Positions 51,400-60,458 of a stretch of 61,310 bases of DNA are shown piece after piece. Within the stretch, counting starts at the first letter, position 1. Every line of letters starts with the position of its first letter. The translations under genes and the position numbers were made by a program. Source of the DNA: Acidobacteriota bacterium (GTDB lineage: Bacteria; Acidobacteriota; B3-B38; Guanabaribacteriales; JAGGZT01); contig JAGGZT010000071.1 of assembly GCA_021161905.1 (NCBI GenBank), forward strand, positions 1 through 61,310. Reading direction: 5' to 3'. The notes below the pieces were generated by a model. It saw nothing but the letters and a program-made list of their open reading frames with translations, searched no databases and had not been told where the DNA came from.

Positions 51400-52218
51400 C
51401 TACCTCCTTTTTGGTTTATTTCCTCTTTGTTTCTTCAAGCCATCTTTGGGGAATACCACGATTGCCCCGGTTTCCCCCTCCTTTTTCACCGAAAGAGGGA
51501 AGTGGTAAATCTCGCTTAGGTTCTCCTCGGATAGGACCTCAACCGGGGTGCCGAAGGCACGCCTCCCGCACCGGTTTAGGAGAAGTAGTTTATCGGCATA
51601 AAGCGATACGAGGTTGACATTGTGGCTGGTTAGGATAACGGTGAGGTTCTCCTTCTGATTGAGCTCGCTTAGCAGGTTGAAGAACTCGTACTCGTGCTTG
51701 AGATCGAGCTCGGCGGTTGGCTCATCGAGGAGGAGGACCTTTGGCTCCTGAGCGAGTGCTCGAGCGAGAAGAACCCGTTTCTTCTCCCCTGCACTCAGGG
51801 TGGTTATCATCCGCTCTGCCAGATGGAGGGCATCCACCCGAGATAGCGCCGATTTCGCTATCATAAGGTCGTTCCTCCCGGCGAACCGCCACCAGCCTAA
51901 ATGCGGTGCCCGTCCCTGAAGGACGATGTCCATCACCTTGAAATCGAAGTAAAAGCTCACCTCTTCGGGAAGGTAAGAGAGCCTTCTCGCTATCTCCCTC
52001 CGTCCGAGGTTGGCGATGTCCTCCCCGAAGAGAAGTACTTCGCCCGCTTCCGGCTTTAGGGTCCCGGCGATGAGCTTGAGGAGGGTGGATTTCCCCGCTC
52101 CGTTCGGTCCTATTATTCCCAGAAACTCGCCCCGCTCAGCGGAGAAGGAAAGGGATTGGAGGATCTTCTTTTTCCCGAAAGAAAAGGATAATCCTCTTAC
52201 CTCAATCGCCGAGCTCAT
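51400..52218 (-). CDS. btuD: Cobalamin/Fe-siderophore-type ABC transporter ATP-binding protein
   Basis: 272 residues. Walker A GPNGAGKSTLLKLIAG is near 37-52, signature TTLSAGEKKRVLLARALAQ, Walker B VLLLDEPTAELDL, and the switch His in ILTSHNVNLV. It energises import of B12 across the inner membrane with BtuC and BtuF. Its start overlaps the 3' end of btuC by 17 bases, which favours coupled expression. The FecE/FhuC/BtuD subfamily is shared by siderophore transporters; the riboswitch and context decide for B12. Confidence 0.92.
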   Translation of the reverse strand: MSSAIEVRGLSFSFGKKKILQSLSFSAERGEFLGIIGPNGAGKSTLLKLIAGTLKPEAGEVLLFGEDIANLGRREIARRLSYLPEEVSFYFDFKVMDIVLQGRAPHLGWWRFAGRNDLMIAKSALSRVDALHLAERMITTLSAGEKKRVLLARALAQEPKVLLLDEPTAELDLKHEYEFFNLLSELNQKENLTVILTSHNVNLVSLYADKLLLLNRCGRRAFGTPVEVLSEENLSEIYHFPLSVKKEGETGAIVVFPKDGLKKQRGNKPKRR

Positions 52219-53221
52219 CCCTAAGCCTCCTCAGGAGAAGAAAGATAAAGAAGGGTCCTCCTACCCCAGCGGTTATTACCCCCACGGGTAGTTCGGTTGG
52301 CGCCATCACGCTCCGAGCCAAGGTGTCTGAGAGGATGAGGAAGATCGCCCCGGCTATCGCCGATAAGGGGAAGCCTATCCTGGTATCCGCCCCGGCGAGA
52401 TAGCGGACGATGTTTGGGATGATGAGACCGACGAATCCTATCGCCCCGGCAAGCGATACGGAGAAACCGGTAAGGAGGGAGGCGAGGAGGAAAGATATCT
52501 TCTTTATCCGTTCCACATCGACGCCAAGGGAAAGGGCGCTCTCCTCCCCCACCATCATCAGGGACAGGGGGCGGGAAAGAAGGAAGACGGGGATTATGAG
52601 TAGCAAAAAGTAGGGAATGGTGGTGAGTACGGTGTCAAGGCTCTGGCTTGAGAGGTCTCCCATCATCCAGAAGAGCATCCCCTTCACTGTACTTGATGGG
52701 GAGAGGGAGAAGAGGAGCATCGCTGCTGCCGAGAAGAAGGAAGAGACTATCACCCCCGCAAGGATGAGTCGCACCGTGCTCATTCTCCCTCCCCGTTTTG
52801 CTACCAAATAGACGATGATGATGGCGATGGTACCCCCGGCAAAGGCGAAGAACTCGCTTCCGATGAGGGTTGCTCCCATACCGAGCGATATCCCGATGAT
52901 GGAGCCGAGCACCGCCCCACTCGACACCCCGAGTATATAGGGATCGCCAAGCGGGTTTCTGATAAGGGATTGGTAGATCCCACCAGCGAGGGAGAGCGCT
53001 GCTCCCACCATAGCGGCAAGAAGTACCCGGGAGAGCCTTATCTCGATGACGATGACCCCGGATGTCCCCCTTGCTTCTCCATTTTTGAGAAAGGAGAGAA
53101 GGGAGGAGAAAACATCGGAGAAGGCCACCTTCACCCCGCCCAAGCCAAGGGAAAGGAGGCAGGCGAGGAAAAGAAGGAGGAGGGAACCTCCGATGAGCAA
53201 GAAGAATCTCCTCCTCTTCAT
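52202..53221 (-). CDS. btuC: Cobalamin-type ABC transporter permease
   Basis: 339 residues, about 10 membrane helices, the standard length of the FecCD/BtuC family. Motifs include AAMVGAALSLAGGIYQSLIR, NPLGDPYILGVSSGAVLG, and GFVGLIIPNIVRYLAGADTR, the last contacting the ATPase. It forms the homodimeric channel of the inner-membrane B12 importer. The gene lies 3 bases from btuF. Confidence 0.93.
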   Translation of the reverse strand: MKRRRFFLLIGGSLLLLFLACLLSLGLGGVKVAFSDVFSSLLSFLKNGEARGTSGVIVIEIRLSRVLLAAMVGAALSLAGGIYQSLIRNPLGDPYILGVSSGAVLGSIIGISLGMGATLIGSEFFAFAGGTIAIIIVYLVAKRGGRMSTVRLILAGVIVSSFFSAAAMLLFSLSPSSTVKGMLFWMMGDLSSQSLDTVLTTIPYFLLLIIPVFLLSRPLSLMMVGEESALSLGVDVERIKKISFLLASLLTGFSVSLAGAIGFVGLIIPNIVRYLAGADTRIGFPLSAIAGAIFLILSDTLARSVMAPTELPVGVITAGVGGPFFIFLLLRRLRDELGD

Positions 53222-53224
53222 CTT

Positions 53225-54106
53225 TTACTCCTTGTTGAAGGCTTCAGGATGGAGGATCTTCGCCATCTCTTCGATGCCGAGTACGATCCTTGGTCCTGGT
53301 CTTAGGATCAGGTCCTCGTTTAGGGAGTAAATCCTCCCTTTTCTTACCGCGGGAAGAAAACGGTATCTCTCTTTGAACCATTTCATCTCCCCTTCGGTAA
53401 GCGGGGGAAGGAAGATCACCTCGGGTTCGCTTCGCGCCAGCTCCTCAGGGCTCAGCCGAACCAGCTTCTGATCAAGGGAAGAGGTTATGCTTTCTCCACC
53501 TGCTATCCTGATCGCATCGGTGAGAAATGTTCCTTCCCCTGGTGCCATAAGAGGCTTATGCCATATGAGATATAAAACCTTGACCGGTTTCGCGCCTGCG
53601 AGCCGTTTCCTTATCCTCTCGATCCTTTCTTGGAACCTCTTTGCTTCTTTTCCCCCTTCCTTCTTTTTTCCGATGAGCGTTCCTATCAGTTCGATCTCCC
53701 TCGCTATCGAGGAAATATCGGTCGGCTTGGTTACGAATACCGGGATACCGAGGCTTTCAAGCTTAGCTATTGTCTCCATCCTGGTGCCGGCGGTAGTGGC
53801 GAAGACGATGTCGGGCGCAAGGGAAACTACCTGCTCGATGCTCGGAGAAAACCCACCCACCTTCGGCTTCGCCTTCACTTCTTCCGGGTAATTGCACATA
53901 TCGCTCACCCCCACCACCAATTTGCCACCATCAACGGCGAAGAGGATTTCGGTTAGGTTGGGAGCAAGGGAGATTATCCTCTTTGGGGGGTAGGGGTATA
54001 TCACCCTCCGCCCGAGTTCGTCCCTTACCTCCCTCCTTCCCCCAGCAAGGGGGATGAAGAGGAGCAAGCCGATCGTTATTAATTTAAGGTTGATCCCTTT
54101 TCTCAT
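53225..54106 (-). CDS. btuF: Periplasmic cobalamin-binding protein
   Basis: The start is placed at ATG 54106 (293 residues) because it directly precedes a normal signal peptide (LKLITIGLLLFIPLAGG). The longer frame starting at 54166 would begin upstream of the riboswitch terminator hairpin and is unlikely. No good ribosome-binding site is seen before either start. The mature protein has two lobes of the class III binding-protein fold, with RIISLAPNLTEILFAVDGG and FSPSIEQVVSLAPDIVFAT. It captures B12 in the periplasm and delivers it to BtuCD. Confidence 0.88.
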   Translation of the reverse strand: MRKGINLKLITIGLLLFIPLAGGRREVRDELGRRVIYPYPPKRIISLAPNLTEILFAVDGGKLVVGVSDMCNYPEEVKAKPKVGGFSPSIEQVVSLAPDIVFATTAGTRMETIAKLESLGIPVFVTKPTDISSIAREIELIGTLIGKKKEGGKEAKRFQERIERIRKRLAGAKPVKVLYLIWHKPLMAPGEGTFLTDAIRIAGGESITSSLDQKLVRLSPEELARSEPEVIFLPPLTEGEMKWFKERYRFLPAVRKGRIYSLNEDLILRPGPRIVLGIEEMAKILHPEAFNKE

Positions 54107-54121
54107 TTTTACAAAATTAAA

Positions 54122-54156
54122 GGCACCCAACCTCCCGATATTGAGGAGTGGGTGCC
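54122..54156 (-). terminator. Rho-independent terminator of the cobalamin riboswitch
   Basis: On the minus strand GGCACCCA (54156-54149) pairs with TGGGTGCC-type sequence at 54129-54122, extended by CTCC/GGAG, and is followed by TTTAATTTT. The 5' arm can instead pair with GGAGGGTTGGGTG at 54176-54164, forming an antiterminator. Confidence 0.7.
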
Positions 54157-54199
54157 CTATACTCACCCAACCCTCCCTCGAAGGTTGGTGGTGTTAGCT

Positions 54200-54372
54200 A
54201 TTGGCGGTTCCTGACTTACGGATCATCCTACTCACCGCAGCCTTCCCAGGAACCCTGGCTTTCTTCAGCCTACAGGCTCCCAGTGGCTTTTTCCCCTTTC
54301 GGGTAAGCGGCTTTCGTCCCCGAACACAGTAGCGGGGCTGTGGCGGATTCTCACCGCACTTCCCTTGTAAAA
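54200..54372 (-). promoter_or_regulatory. Cobalamin riboswitch (AdoCbl/B12 aptamer)
   Basis: The minus strand carries GGGAAGTGCGGTGAGAATCC, then CAGCCCCGCTACTGT (54340-54326), and the 3' B12-box segment GTAAGTCAGGAACCGCC (54219-54203). These are the hallmark conserved pieces of the cobalamin aptamer, in the right order and spacing. It lies between the promoter at 54385-54413 and btuF. Vitamin B12 binding is expected to lower expression of btuFCDB and, by readthrough, the genes that follow. The exact outer limits are approximate. Confidence 0.92.
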
Positions 54373-54384
54373 AGAGCCATCCCT

Positions 54385-54413
54385 ACTATATCCCCTCCCT
54401 TTATCCCTGTCAA
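54385..54413 (-). promoter_or_regulatory. Sigma70 promoter of the riboswitch-btu operon
   Basis: On the minus strand TTGACA (54413-54408), 17-base spacer and TATAGT (54390-54385). The transcript would start about 10 bases before the riboswitch aptamer. Confidence 0.8.
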
Positions 54414-54437
54414 GCTGTTTCCCCATAAAAGGGGATG

Positions 54438-54466
54438 TTGAAAATGTTCGGGATTTTCTGTATCAT
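54438..54466 (+). promoter_or_regulatory. Sigma70 promoter of the mtnA-tsaD run
   Basis: TTGAAA (54438-54443), 17-base spacer and TATCAT (54461-54466). It lies 31 bases before the mtnA start and diverges from the riboswitch promoter. Confidence 0.7.
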
Positions 54467-54496
54467 AGCCTCTGTTCAATTCTTTCGGGGGTAGTT

Positions 54497-55537
54497 ATGT
54501 TCAAGACGATAGAGTGGAAGGACGACAAGGTAATAATGCTCGATCAACGGCTTCTCCCCGGGGAGAAGGTCTATCGCACTTATGAGAAGGGGGAAGAAGT
54601 AGCTCAGGCGATAGCGGATATGGTCATCCGGGGGGCGCCGGCGATCGGGGTGGCTGCTTCCTTTGGATTAGCCCTTTTTGCTGTTCGCTTTACCGGTGAT
54701 AACGAGGAAGCTTTCGCTTCCTCATTTGCCCGGATGTGTGAACTGATGAGGTCCTCCCGACCTACCGCGGTGAACCTCTTTTGGGCGGTTTCTCGGATGG
54801 AGGAGGTGTTTCGGAATAGTCGAGGAAGAGGGGTTTCCGCCATAAAGGAGGCGCTCAAGAAGGAGGCTTTCGCAGTCTATGAGGAGGATATATCGATAAA
54901 TAGAAGGATGGGTAAAAACGGCGCCTCCTTGATCCCCGATGGTGCTACCGTGCTTACCCATTGTAATGCCGGGGCATTGGCTACCGCTGGCTACGGCACT
55001 GCCCTTGGCGTTATCCGCGCTGCTCGCGAGGAGGGAAAGAAGGTCTCCGTGTTTGCCGACGAGACGAGACCTTACCTCCAGGGGGCGAGGCTCACCACCT
55101 GGGAGCTCCTTGAGGACGGTTTTCCCGTCACCCTGATCACCGATAATATGGCGGGCCATTTCATCAAGAGTGGGGAGATAGACCTCATCATTGTGGGGGC
55201 GGATAGGATTGCAGCAAACGGGGATGTGGCGAATAAGATCGGAACCTACACCCTGGCAGTGCTCGCTAAGGAGAACGGTATCCCCTTTTATGTCGCTGCC
55301 CCGATATCCACTATAGACCTTTCCACCCCATCGGGCGATTCCATCCCCATCGAGGAGCGCGATCCCACCGAGGTGGTGGTGATAAACGGGAAGAGGATTG
55401 CTCCCTCCGGGGTGAATGTCCGCTACCCCGCATTTGATGTCACCCCGGCGCGATATATCTCCGCCATCATTACCGAGCAGGGGGTAGCTCGTGCTCCTTA
55501 TGCGGATAGTTTAAGGAAATTGGTTGGTGCTTTGTGA
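54497..55537 (+). CDS. mtnA: S-methyl-5-thioribose-1-phosphate isomerase
   Basis: 346 residues, the normal length. Catalytic Cys156 is in [19 protein letters not shown] and Asp236 in [19 protein letters not shown]. The N-terminal region has [17 protein letters not shown]. It converts methylthioribose 1-phosphate to methylthioribulose 1-phosphate in methionine salvage; the alternative of a ribose-1,5-bisphosphate isomerase or eIF2B-like role is less likely given both residues. The start has only a weak GGGGGT ribosome-binding site. Its stop overlaps the tsaD start (TGATG). No other salvage gene is visible. Confidence 0.94.
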   Translation: MFKTIEWKDDKVIMLDQRLLPGEKVYRTYEKGEEVAQAIADMVIRGAPAIGVAASFGLALFAVRFTGDNEEAFASSFARMCELMRSSRPTAVNLFWAVSRMEEVFRNSRGRGVSAIKEALKKEAFAVYEEDISINRRMGKNGASLIPDGATVLTHCNAGALATAGYGTALGVIRAAREEGKKVSVFADETRPYLQGARLTTWELLEDGFPVTLITDNMAGHFIKSGEIDLIIVGADRIAANGDVANKIGTYTLAVLAKENGIPFYVAAPISTIDLSTPSGDSIPIEERDPTEVVVINGKRIAPSGVNVRYPAFDVTPARYISAIITEQGVARAPYADSLRKLVGAL

Positions 55538-56559
55538 TGCTCGTCTTAGGTGTTGAAAGTTCCTGTGATGATACCGCAGCAGCGGTGGTTTCTGATGGGA
55601 AGAGGATACTCTCGAACATCGTCTCCTCCCAAATCTCGGCGCATCGGGAATACGGTGGGGTGGTGCCAGAGCTCGCCTCTCGCCATCATATAAGGAACAT
55701 CATACCAGTTGTCTCCGAGGCACTCGATAAGGCAGAGGTTGGCCTCGAAGATATAGACGCCTTCGCCGCCACCAGGGGACCTGGCTTAATCGGCTCCCTA
55801 CTCGTCGGGCTTTCATTTGTGAAGGCGGTTTCTTATGCTGTTAGGAAACCGTTTGTCGCTATAAACCACCTCGAAGCCCACATCCATTCGGTGCTCATCG
55901 AGAACGAGGGGGTGGAGTTTCCCGCCCTCGCCCTGGTTGTTTCCGGTGGTCATACCAGTCTCTTTTATCTGCCTGAGCCCTTCCGCTATCGTCTCTTAGG
56001 AAGAACGAGGGACGATGCTGCGGGCGAAGCCTTCGACAAGGTGGCGAAGCTCCTTTCCTTGGGTTATCCTGGCGGTCCCGTAATTGAGAGATTGGCGGAG
56101 GGGGCTCGAGGCGATATCCCCTTTCCCATAGCCAAAATAAGCGATGGTAGCCTCGACTTCAGCTTCTCTGGTCTTAAGACAGCGGTACTCCGCTATGTGA
56201 AGAAAGGGATGCCGGATGAGGAGCGTGATGTCTGGCTTAAGAACATAGCGGCGAGCTTTCAGGAGGCGGTTTCTACCGCTATCTGCGACAAGTTGAAGCG
56301 GGCAGCTCGTTTTTATAACCCCCGTTCGATACTTATCTCGGGGGGGGTCTCCTGTAATCGCTATTTAAGAAAGAGGATCACCTCAGCCTTCAAGGGGAAG
56401 AGGGTGAAGGTTTATTTCCCTTCGCCCGAGCTTTCCACCGATAACGGGGCTATGGTGGCTTCGCTTGCTTATTTTAAGCTTATCCGAGGGGAAGCCTCTT
56501 CCCTTTCGGTCGATGCCGATGCTGATTTAACCTTAGCACAAGGGGAGGGAGAAGGTTGA
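55537..56559 (+). CDS. tsaD: tRNA N6-adenosine threonylcarbamoyltransferase
   Basis: The start is ATG 55537 (340 residues, TGATG junction); a GTG one codon upstream is possible. The N-terminus is LVLGVESSCDDTAAAVVSDG. The metal ligands His111 and His115 lie in NHLEAHIHS. The PELASRHH and LVVSGGHTSLFY motifs are typical of the Kae1/TsaD ASKHA fold. It transfers the threonylcarbamoyl group to A37 of ANN-decoding tRNAs together with TsaB and TsaE, which are not in the window. Confidence 0.97.
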   Translation: MLVLGVESSCDDTAAAVVSDGKRILSNIVSSQISAHREYGGVVPELASRHHIRNIIPVVSEALDKAEVGLEDIDAFAATRGPGLIGSLLVGLSFVKAVSYAVRKPFVAINHLEAHIHSVLIENEGVEFPALALVVSGGHTSLFYLPEPFRYRLLGRTRDDAAGEAFDKVAKLLSLGYPGGPVIERLAEGARGDIPFPIAKISDGSLDFSFSGLKTAVLRYVKKGMPDEERDVWLKNIAASFQEAVSTAICDKLKRAARFYNPRSILISGGVSCNRYLRKRITSAFKGKRVKVYFPSPELSTDNGAMVASLAYFKLIRGEASSLSVDADADLTLAQGEGEG

Positions 56560-57527
56560 TACCGGGAAAAGGAGGGACCTATATCGGGTTTGATATCGGA
56601 GGAACCAATATCCGCGGGGGGCTGGTCGACTCCCAGGGGAGGCTCAACACCCTGCTCGAAGAGAGGACGAGGAAGGAATCCCTTGAGGAGTTCTTCTCTC
56701 AGATTGGTTCTCTTTATAAAAAGCTTTGTTCCCTCGTTCTCCTCGATGGGGTAAAGGGGGTTGGCTTTGGCTTCCCCGGTTTCATCGATCTAAAGAGCAC
56801 GGTGGTTGAGCGTTCGCCAAACCTGCCCATTCTTAACGGGATTAACCTAAAAGAGAAGCTTTCCTCTGAGATCGATGTCCCCTTCTTCATCGAAAACGAT
56901 GCCAATGCAGCAGCTATAGCCGAGGCCCATCTTGGCTGGGGGAAAGGGGGGAAAAGCTTTTTCCTCCTCACCATCGGCACCGGCTTGGGAGGAGGCCTCG
57001 TTCTTTCGGGAAGGATCTGGCACGGTATTCGTGGTTATGCCGGGGAGATAGGCCATATAACCGTCGATCCCAATGGCTTTCCCTGTTCTTGTGGCAATCG
57101 CGGTTGCCTTGAGACAGTGGTCTCGGGAAGCGGTATTGTGAAAAGGGTAGGTTATTATCTCGATAAGGGGGAGTATTCCGCCCTTCTAAATGTTGAGGGT
57201 GAGTTGACCGCTGAGATCGTTTACCAGTATGCCAAAGAAGGGGATCCCGTTGCCCGAAAGGTGCTCGATGAGGTGGGAAGGACTTTGGGGATCGTTATCG
57301 CTAATATCCTGAACTGTCTTAATCTGGAGTTGATCGTTCTTGCGGGCAAGGTGATGCGAGCGGCTGAGTTTCTCCTTCCTCCTGCCCTTTCCGAAGTCGA
57401 GGCGAGGGCTATACCTGGGGCTCTCTCCTCTGCCGAGATCAAGGTCTCCAAATTGGGCAATGAGGTAGGGGTGGTTGGTGCCGCCCTCGTTGCCCGGGAA
57501 GCCCTTTCCCAGGAAGATTCAAGATGA
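56556..57527 (+). CDS. ROK-family glucokinase
   Basis: 323 residues from a TTG start at 56556 that overlaps the tsaD stop (TTGA). ATP motif [17 protein letters not shown] is at 9-25, catalytic Asp115 in [14 protein letters not shown], and the ROK zinc Cys set CSCGNRGC is at 177-184 after [11 protein letters not shown]. Zinc and the HExGH-like region mark a sugar kinase, not the repressor type, as no DNA-binding helix-turn-helix is present. Glucose is the most likely substrate; other hexoses cannot be excluded. Its stop overlaps the lepA start by 4 bases. Confidence 0.88.
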   Translation: MIPGKGGTYIGFDIGGTNIRGGLVDSQGRLNTLLEERTRKESLEEFFSQIGSLYKKLCSLVLLDGVKGVGFGFPGFIDLKSTVVERSPNLPILNGINLKEKLSSEIDVPFFIENDANAAAIAEAHLGWGKGGKSFFLLTIGTGLGGGLVLSGRIWHGIRGYAGEIGHITVDPNGFPCSCGNRGCLETVVSGSGIVKRVGYYLDKGEYSALLNVEGELTAEIVYQYAKEGDPVARKVLDEVGRTLGIVIANILNCLNLELIVLAGKVMRAAEFLLPPALSEVEARAIPGALSSAEIKVSKLGNEVGVVGAALVAREALSQEDSR

Positions 57528-59329
57528 AGAAGGAGTTTATCCGCAATTTCTCTATAATCGCCCATATCGATCACGGTAAGTCCACCTTGGCTGATCGGTT
57601 GCTTGAGCTAACCGGGGCGCTTTCCCCTCGCGAGATGGCGGAGCAGGTGCTTGATACGATGGATCTTGAGCGGGAGCGAGGGATAACGATAAAAGCCCAT
57701 TTCGTCCGTCTCACCTATCAGGCTCAGGATGGAAGGGAGTACATTCTGAACTTGATCGATACTCCGGGTCATGTTGATTTTACCTATGAGGTCTCGCGGA
57801 GCCTGGCTGCCTGTGAGGGAGCACTGCTCGTGGTCGATGCCTCCCAGGGGGTGGAGGCGCAGACGCTATCCAACACCTACCTCGCTTTAGAGAACGATCT
57901 TGAGCTCATCCCGGTGATAAATAAGATCGACCTCCCGGTGGCGGAACCGGAACGGGTGAAGGAGCAGATAAAGCAGATAATAGGACTTCCCCCTGAGGAA
58001 GCGCTTTTGGTAAGCGCCAAGGAAGGAACCGGTGTTCCCCCGGTTCTCGAGGCGATCGTAAAGAGGATACCACCGCCAAGAGGTGATTACGATAAGCCTC
58101 TAAAGGCGCTTATTTTCGATTCCTGGTTCGATCCCTATCACGGGGCGATCGTCTTGATCCGGGTGGTTGATGGCCGGGTTGCTCCGGGGATGAAGATCAA
58201 ACTTATGTCTTCGGGCAAGAGCTATGAGGTGCTTGAGGTAGGGGTTTTCACCCCCAAGCGGATTAAGGTTCCTGAACTCTCAGTGGGGGAGGTGGGTTAT
58301 CTCATCGCCGGTATCAAACAGCTTGCCGACACAAAGATAGGGGACACCATCACCGAGGAGGAAAATCCCACTTCTCATCCCTTCCCCGGTTTCCGGGAGA
58401 TAAAGCCGATGGTGTTCGCCGGGCTCTATCCGGTGGATACCGGGAAATACGAGACGCTCCGTGATGCCTTAGCCAAGTTAAGGCTCAATGATTCCTCCTT
58501 CTTCTACGAGCCGGAAACCTCGGCAGCACTTGGTTTTGGCTTCCGTTGCGGTTTCCTTGGCTTACTTCATATGGAGATAGTGAAGGAAAGATTGGAGCGG
58601 GAATTTGGCCTCGAGCTCCTCACCACCGCCCCCAATGTGAAGTACCGGATCACCACCAAGAAGGGGGAGGTCTTTGAGGTGGAGAACCCCACCAAGTTCC
58701 CCAAGATGGGGGACATCCTGAAGATAGAGGAACCGTTCATCACCGCCACCATCATCACCGATGCCTCTTACATCGGTCCTATCCTTACCTTGTGTGAGGA
58801 ACGCCGAGGGGAACAACGGGGAATGGAGTATCTCTCCGGCAACAAGGTGGTGATAACCTATGATCTTCCCCTTAATGAAGTGATAGTGGATTTCTACGAT
58901 AGGTTGAAGTCGGTCTCTCGAGGGTATGCCTCGCTCGATTATCAGCATGCAGGGTATCGGGAATCCGATCTGGTGAAGGTGGATGTTCTGGTCAATGGGG
59001 AGCCAGTTGATGCCCTTTCCTTCATCGCCCATCGGGATCGGGCGTACTACCGGGGCAAGGCGATGATCTCCAAGATGAGAAAGATCATCCCCCGCCAGCT
59101 CTTCGAAGTGGTTCTTCAGGCAGCGATTGGGGGCAAGGTGATCGCCCGTGAGGTGATAAAACCGTTGAGGAAGAATGTGCTCGCCAAGTGTTATGGTGGT
59201 GATGTAACAAGGAAGATGAAGTTGCTTGAGAAACAGAAAGAAGGAAAGAGGCGGATGAAGCGATTGGGGAAGGTGGATATCCCGCCTGAAGCTTTCTTCG
59301 CTGTCCTTTCTTCGGAGAAGGAGAGGTGA
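57524..59329 (+). CDS. lepA: Elongation factor 4 (back-translocating GTPase LepA)
   Basis: 601 residues, full length. The GTPase G1 motif AHIDHGKST is at 13-21, G3 DTPGHVDF and G4 NKIDLP follow, and the LepA-specific C-terminal domain ends [16 protein letters not shown]. It acts on the ribosome in translation. The ATGA overlap with the ROK gene places it in the mtnA-tsaD-ROK run. Confidence 0.97.
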   Translation: MKKEFIRNFSIIAHIDHGKSTLADRLLELTGALSPREMAEQVLDTMDLERERGITIKAHFVRLTYQAQDGREYILNLIDTPGHVDFTYEVSRSLAACEGALLVVDASQGVEAQTLSNTYLALENDLELIPVINKIDLPVAEPERVKEQIKQIIGLPPEEALLVSAKEGTGVPPVLEAIVKRIPPPRGDYDKPLKALIFDSWFDPYHGAIVLIRVVDGRVAPGMKIKLMSSGKSYEVLEVGVFTPKRIKVPELSVGEVGYLIAGIKQLADTKIGDTITEEENPTSHPFPGFREIKPMVFAGLYPVDTGKYETLRDALAKLRLNDSSFFYEPETSAALGFGFRCGFLGLLHMEIVKERLEREFGLELLTTAPNVKYRITTKKGEVFEVENPTKFPKMGDILKIEEPFITATIITDASYIGPILTLCEERRGEQRGMEYLSGNKVVITYDLPLNEVIVDFYDRLKSVSRGYASLDYQHAGYRESDLVKVDVLVNGEPVDALSFIAHRDRAYYRGKAMISKMRKIIPRQLFEVVLQAAIGGKVIAREVIKPLRKNVLAKCYGGDVTRKMKLLEKQKEGKRRMKRLGKVDIPPEAFFAVLSSEKER

Positions 59330-59345
59330 TTTTGGTTCCCTAATC

Positions 59346-59354
59346 TGGTATAAT
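59346..59354 (+). promoter_or_regulatory. Candidate extended -10 promoter before lepB
   Basis: TGGTATAAT at 59346-59354 is a perfect extended -10. No clear -35 lies at the expected place. Transcription would start only about 10 bases before ATG 59371, leaving AAGGAGA in a very short leader. Confidence 0.4.
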
Positions 59355-59370
59355 TTAAGGAGAGGGCGCG

Positions 59371-60045
59371 ATGGAGGAGGAATATAAGAAGTCGGTGGTA
59401 AGAGATTACTTCGAATCGATCGTTATCGCAGTTATCCTTGCTTTATTCGTTATTACCTTTGTATTTCAGTCTTTTAAGATACCGACCGGTTCGATGGAAG
59501 ATACCCTTCTTATCGGCGACCATATAATCGCTAACAAGATGATATTTGCTCCTACCAGGTTCTCCTTTGAGCGGAAGATCCTTCCTGTTCGGGACATCAA
59601 GCGGGGGGATGTGATCGTCTTTCGTTATCCGGTAGATCCCAACTGGAACTTCGTGAAGAGGGTGATCGGGCTTCCCGGGGATAAGATTGAGATCAAGGAC
59701 CGGGTGGTATATGTGAACGATAAACCCCTCTCTGAGCCTTATGTGGTTCACAAATTCCCCTACCTAACCACGATGGGAGATAACTACGGTCCGGTGGTGG
59801 TGCCTAAAGGTTGCTATTTCGTCCTCGGAGATAACCGGGATAACTCCCGGGATAGCCGTTATTGGGGGTTCGTCCCTCGAAGCCTCATTCGAGGGCGTGC
59901 GTTTATCATCTATTGGTCTTACGAGGCAGAGCGGGGCACCTACCTTGAAACCGGGTTTAAGAACCGGGTACGGAACTTCTTCTCCATTCTCTTCCACTTC
60001 TTCACCAAGACGAGGTGGAGAAGAAGCTTCACCTTGGTTCGGTAA
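59371..60045 (+). CDS. lepB: Signal peptidase I
   Basis: 224 residues. One N-terminal membrane helix is at about 16-33. The catalytic Ser41 is in KIPTGSMEDTLLIGD and Lys96 in PNWNFVKRVIGLPGD; box E is LGDNRDNSRDSRYWGFVP. It removes signal peptides from exported proteins at the periplasmic face. A basic, aromatic C-terminal tail follows the last box. The start lies 41 bases after lepA, the classical lepA-lepB order. Confidence 0.96.
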   Translation: MEEEYKKSVVRDYFESIVIAVILALFVITFVFQSFKIPTGSMEDTLLIGDHIIANKMIFAPTRFSFERKILPVRDIKRGDVIVFRYPVDPNWNFVKRVIGLPGDKIEIKDRVVYVNDKPLSEPYVVHKFPYLTTMGDNYGPVVVPKGCYFVLGDNRDNSRDSRYWGFVPRSLIRGRAFIIYWSYEAERGTYLETGFKNRVRNFFSILFHFFTKTRWRRSFTLVR

Positions 60046-60074
60046 AATGGAATGGATTTTAAGGGAGGGATAGG

Positions 60075-60446
60075 ATGATAAAACTGAGGAAGGAACTCGG
60101 AGCAGGGAGTTTGGGTACGATTATTACCCTGCTTGTGGTTGTTTTTCTCATCTATATGTTGGTGAAATTTTTTCCCTCTACCCGGAGTTCGTTTGAGTTC
60201 AAGAATGCGATGAAGAGGGAAGCCCAATTTGCAAGGAGTAGGCCAGGTTATGATCAAGAGCTGAAAGCGAGACTTCTAAAAAAGGCGGAGGAACTTGGCT
60301 TACCCATTAACGCCAGCAATCTAAAGGTAGAGATCTCCCACGGCTATGTCTATATCACTGCCACCTATGATATAGAGATCAAGACTTTCTTCCACACCTT
60401 CAAGAGACACTTCGAACAGAAGGTAGAAGGTCCAGTCTTCCGCTGA
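60075..60446 (+). CDS. DUF4845-like small membrane protein
   Basis: 123 residues. One membrane helix (GTIITLLVVVFLIYMLVKFF) is at about 14-33, followed by a periplasmic or extracytoplasmic domain with LKVEISHGYVYITATYDIEI near 85-105. The size, domain layout and position directly after lepB match the DUF4845 family, known from lepA-lepB-DUF4845-rnc order in gamma-proteobacteria. Family assignment is by layout; function is unknown. GGGAGGGA precedes ATG 60075. Confidence 0.72.
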   Translation: MIKLRKELGAGSLGTIITLLVVVFLIYMLVKFFPSTRSSFEFKNAMKREAQFARSRPGYDQELKARLLKKAEELGLPINASNLKVEISHGYVYITATYDIEIKTFFHTFKRHFEQKVEGPVFR

Positions 60447-60458
60447 GGATTTCTCTTT

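Noticed and set aside
54106-54166. Longer btuF start at 54166
   Set aside because: It would start upstream of the terminator hairpin and put a charged extension before a normal signal peptide.
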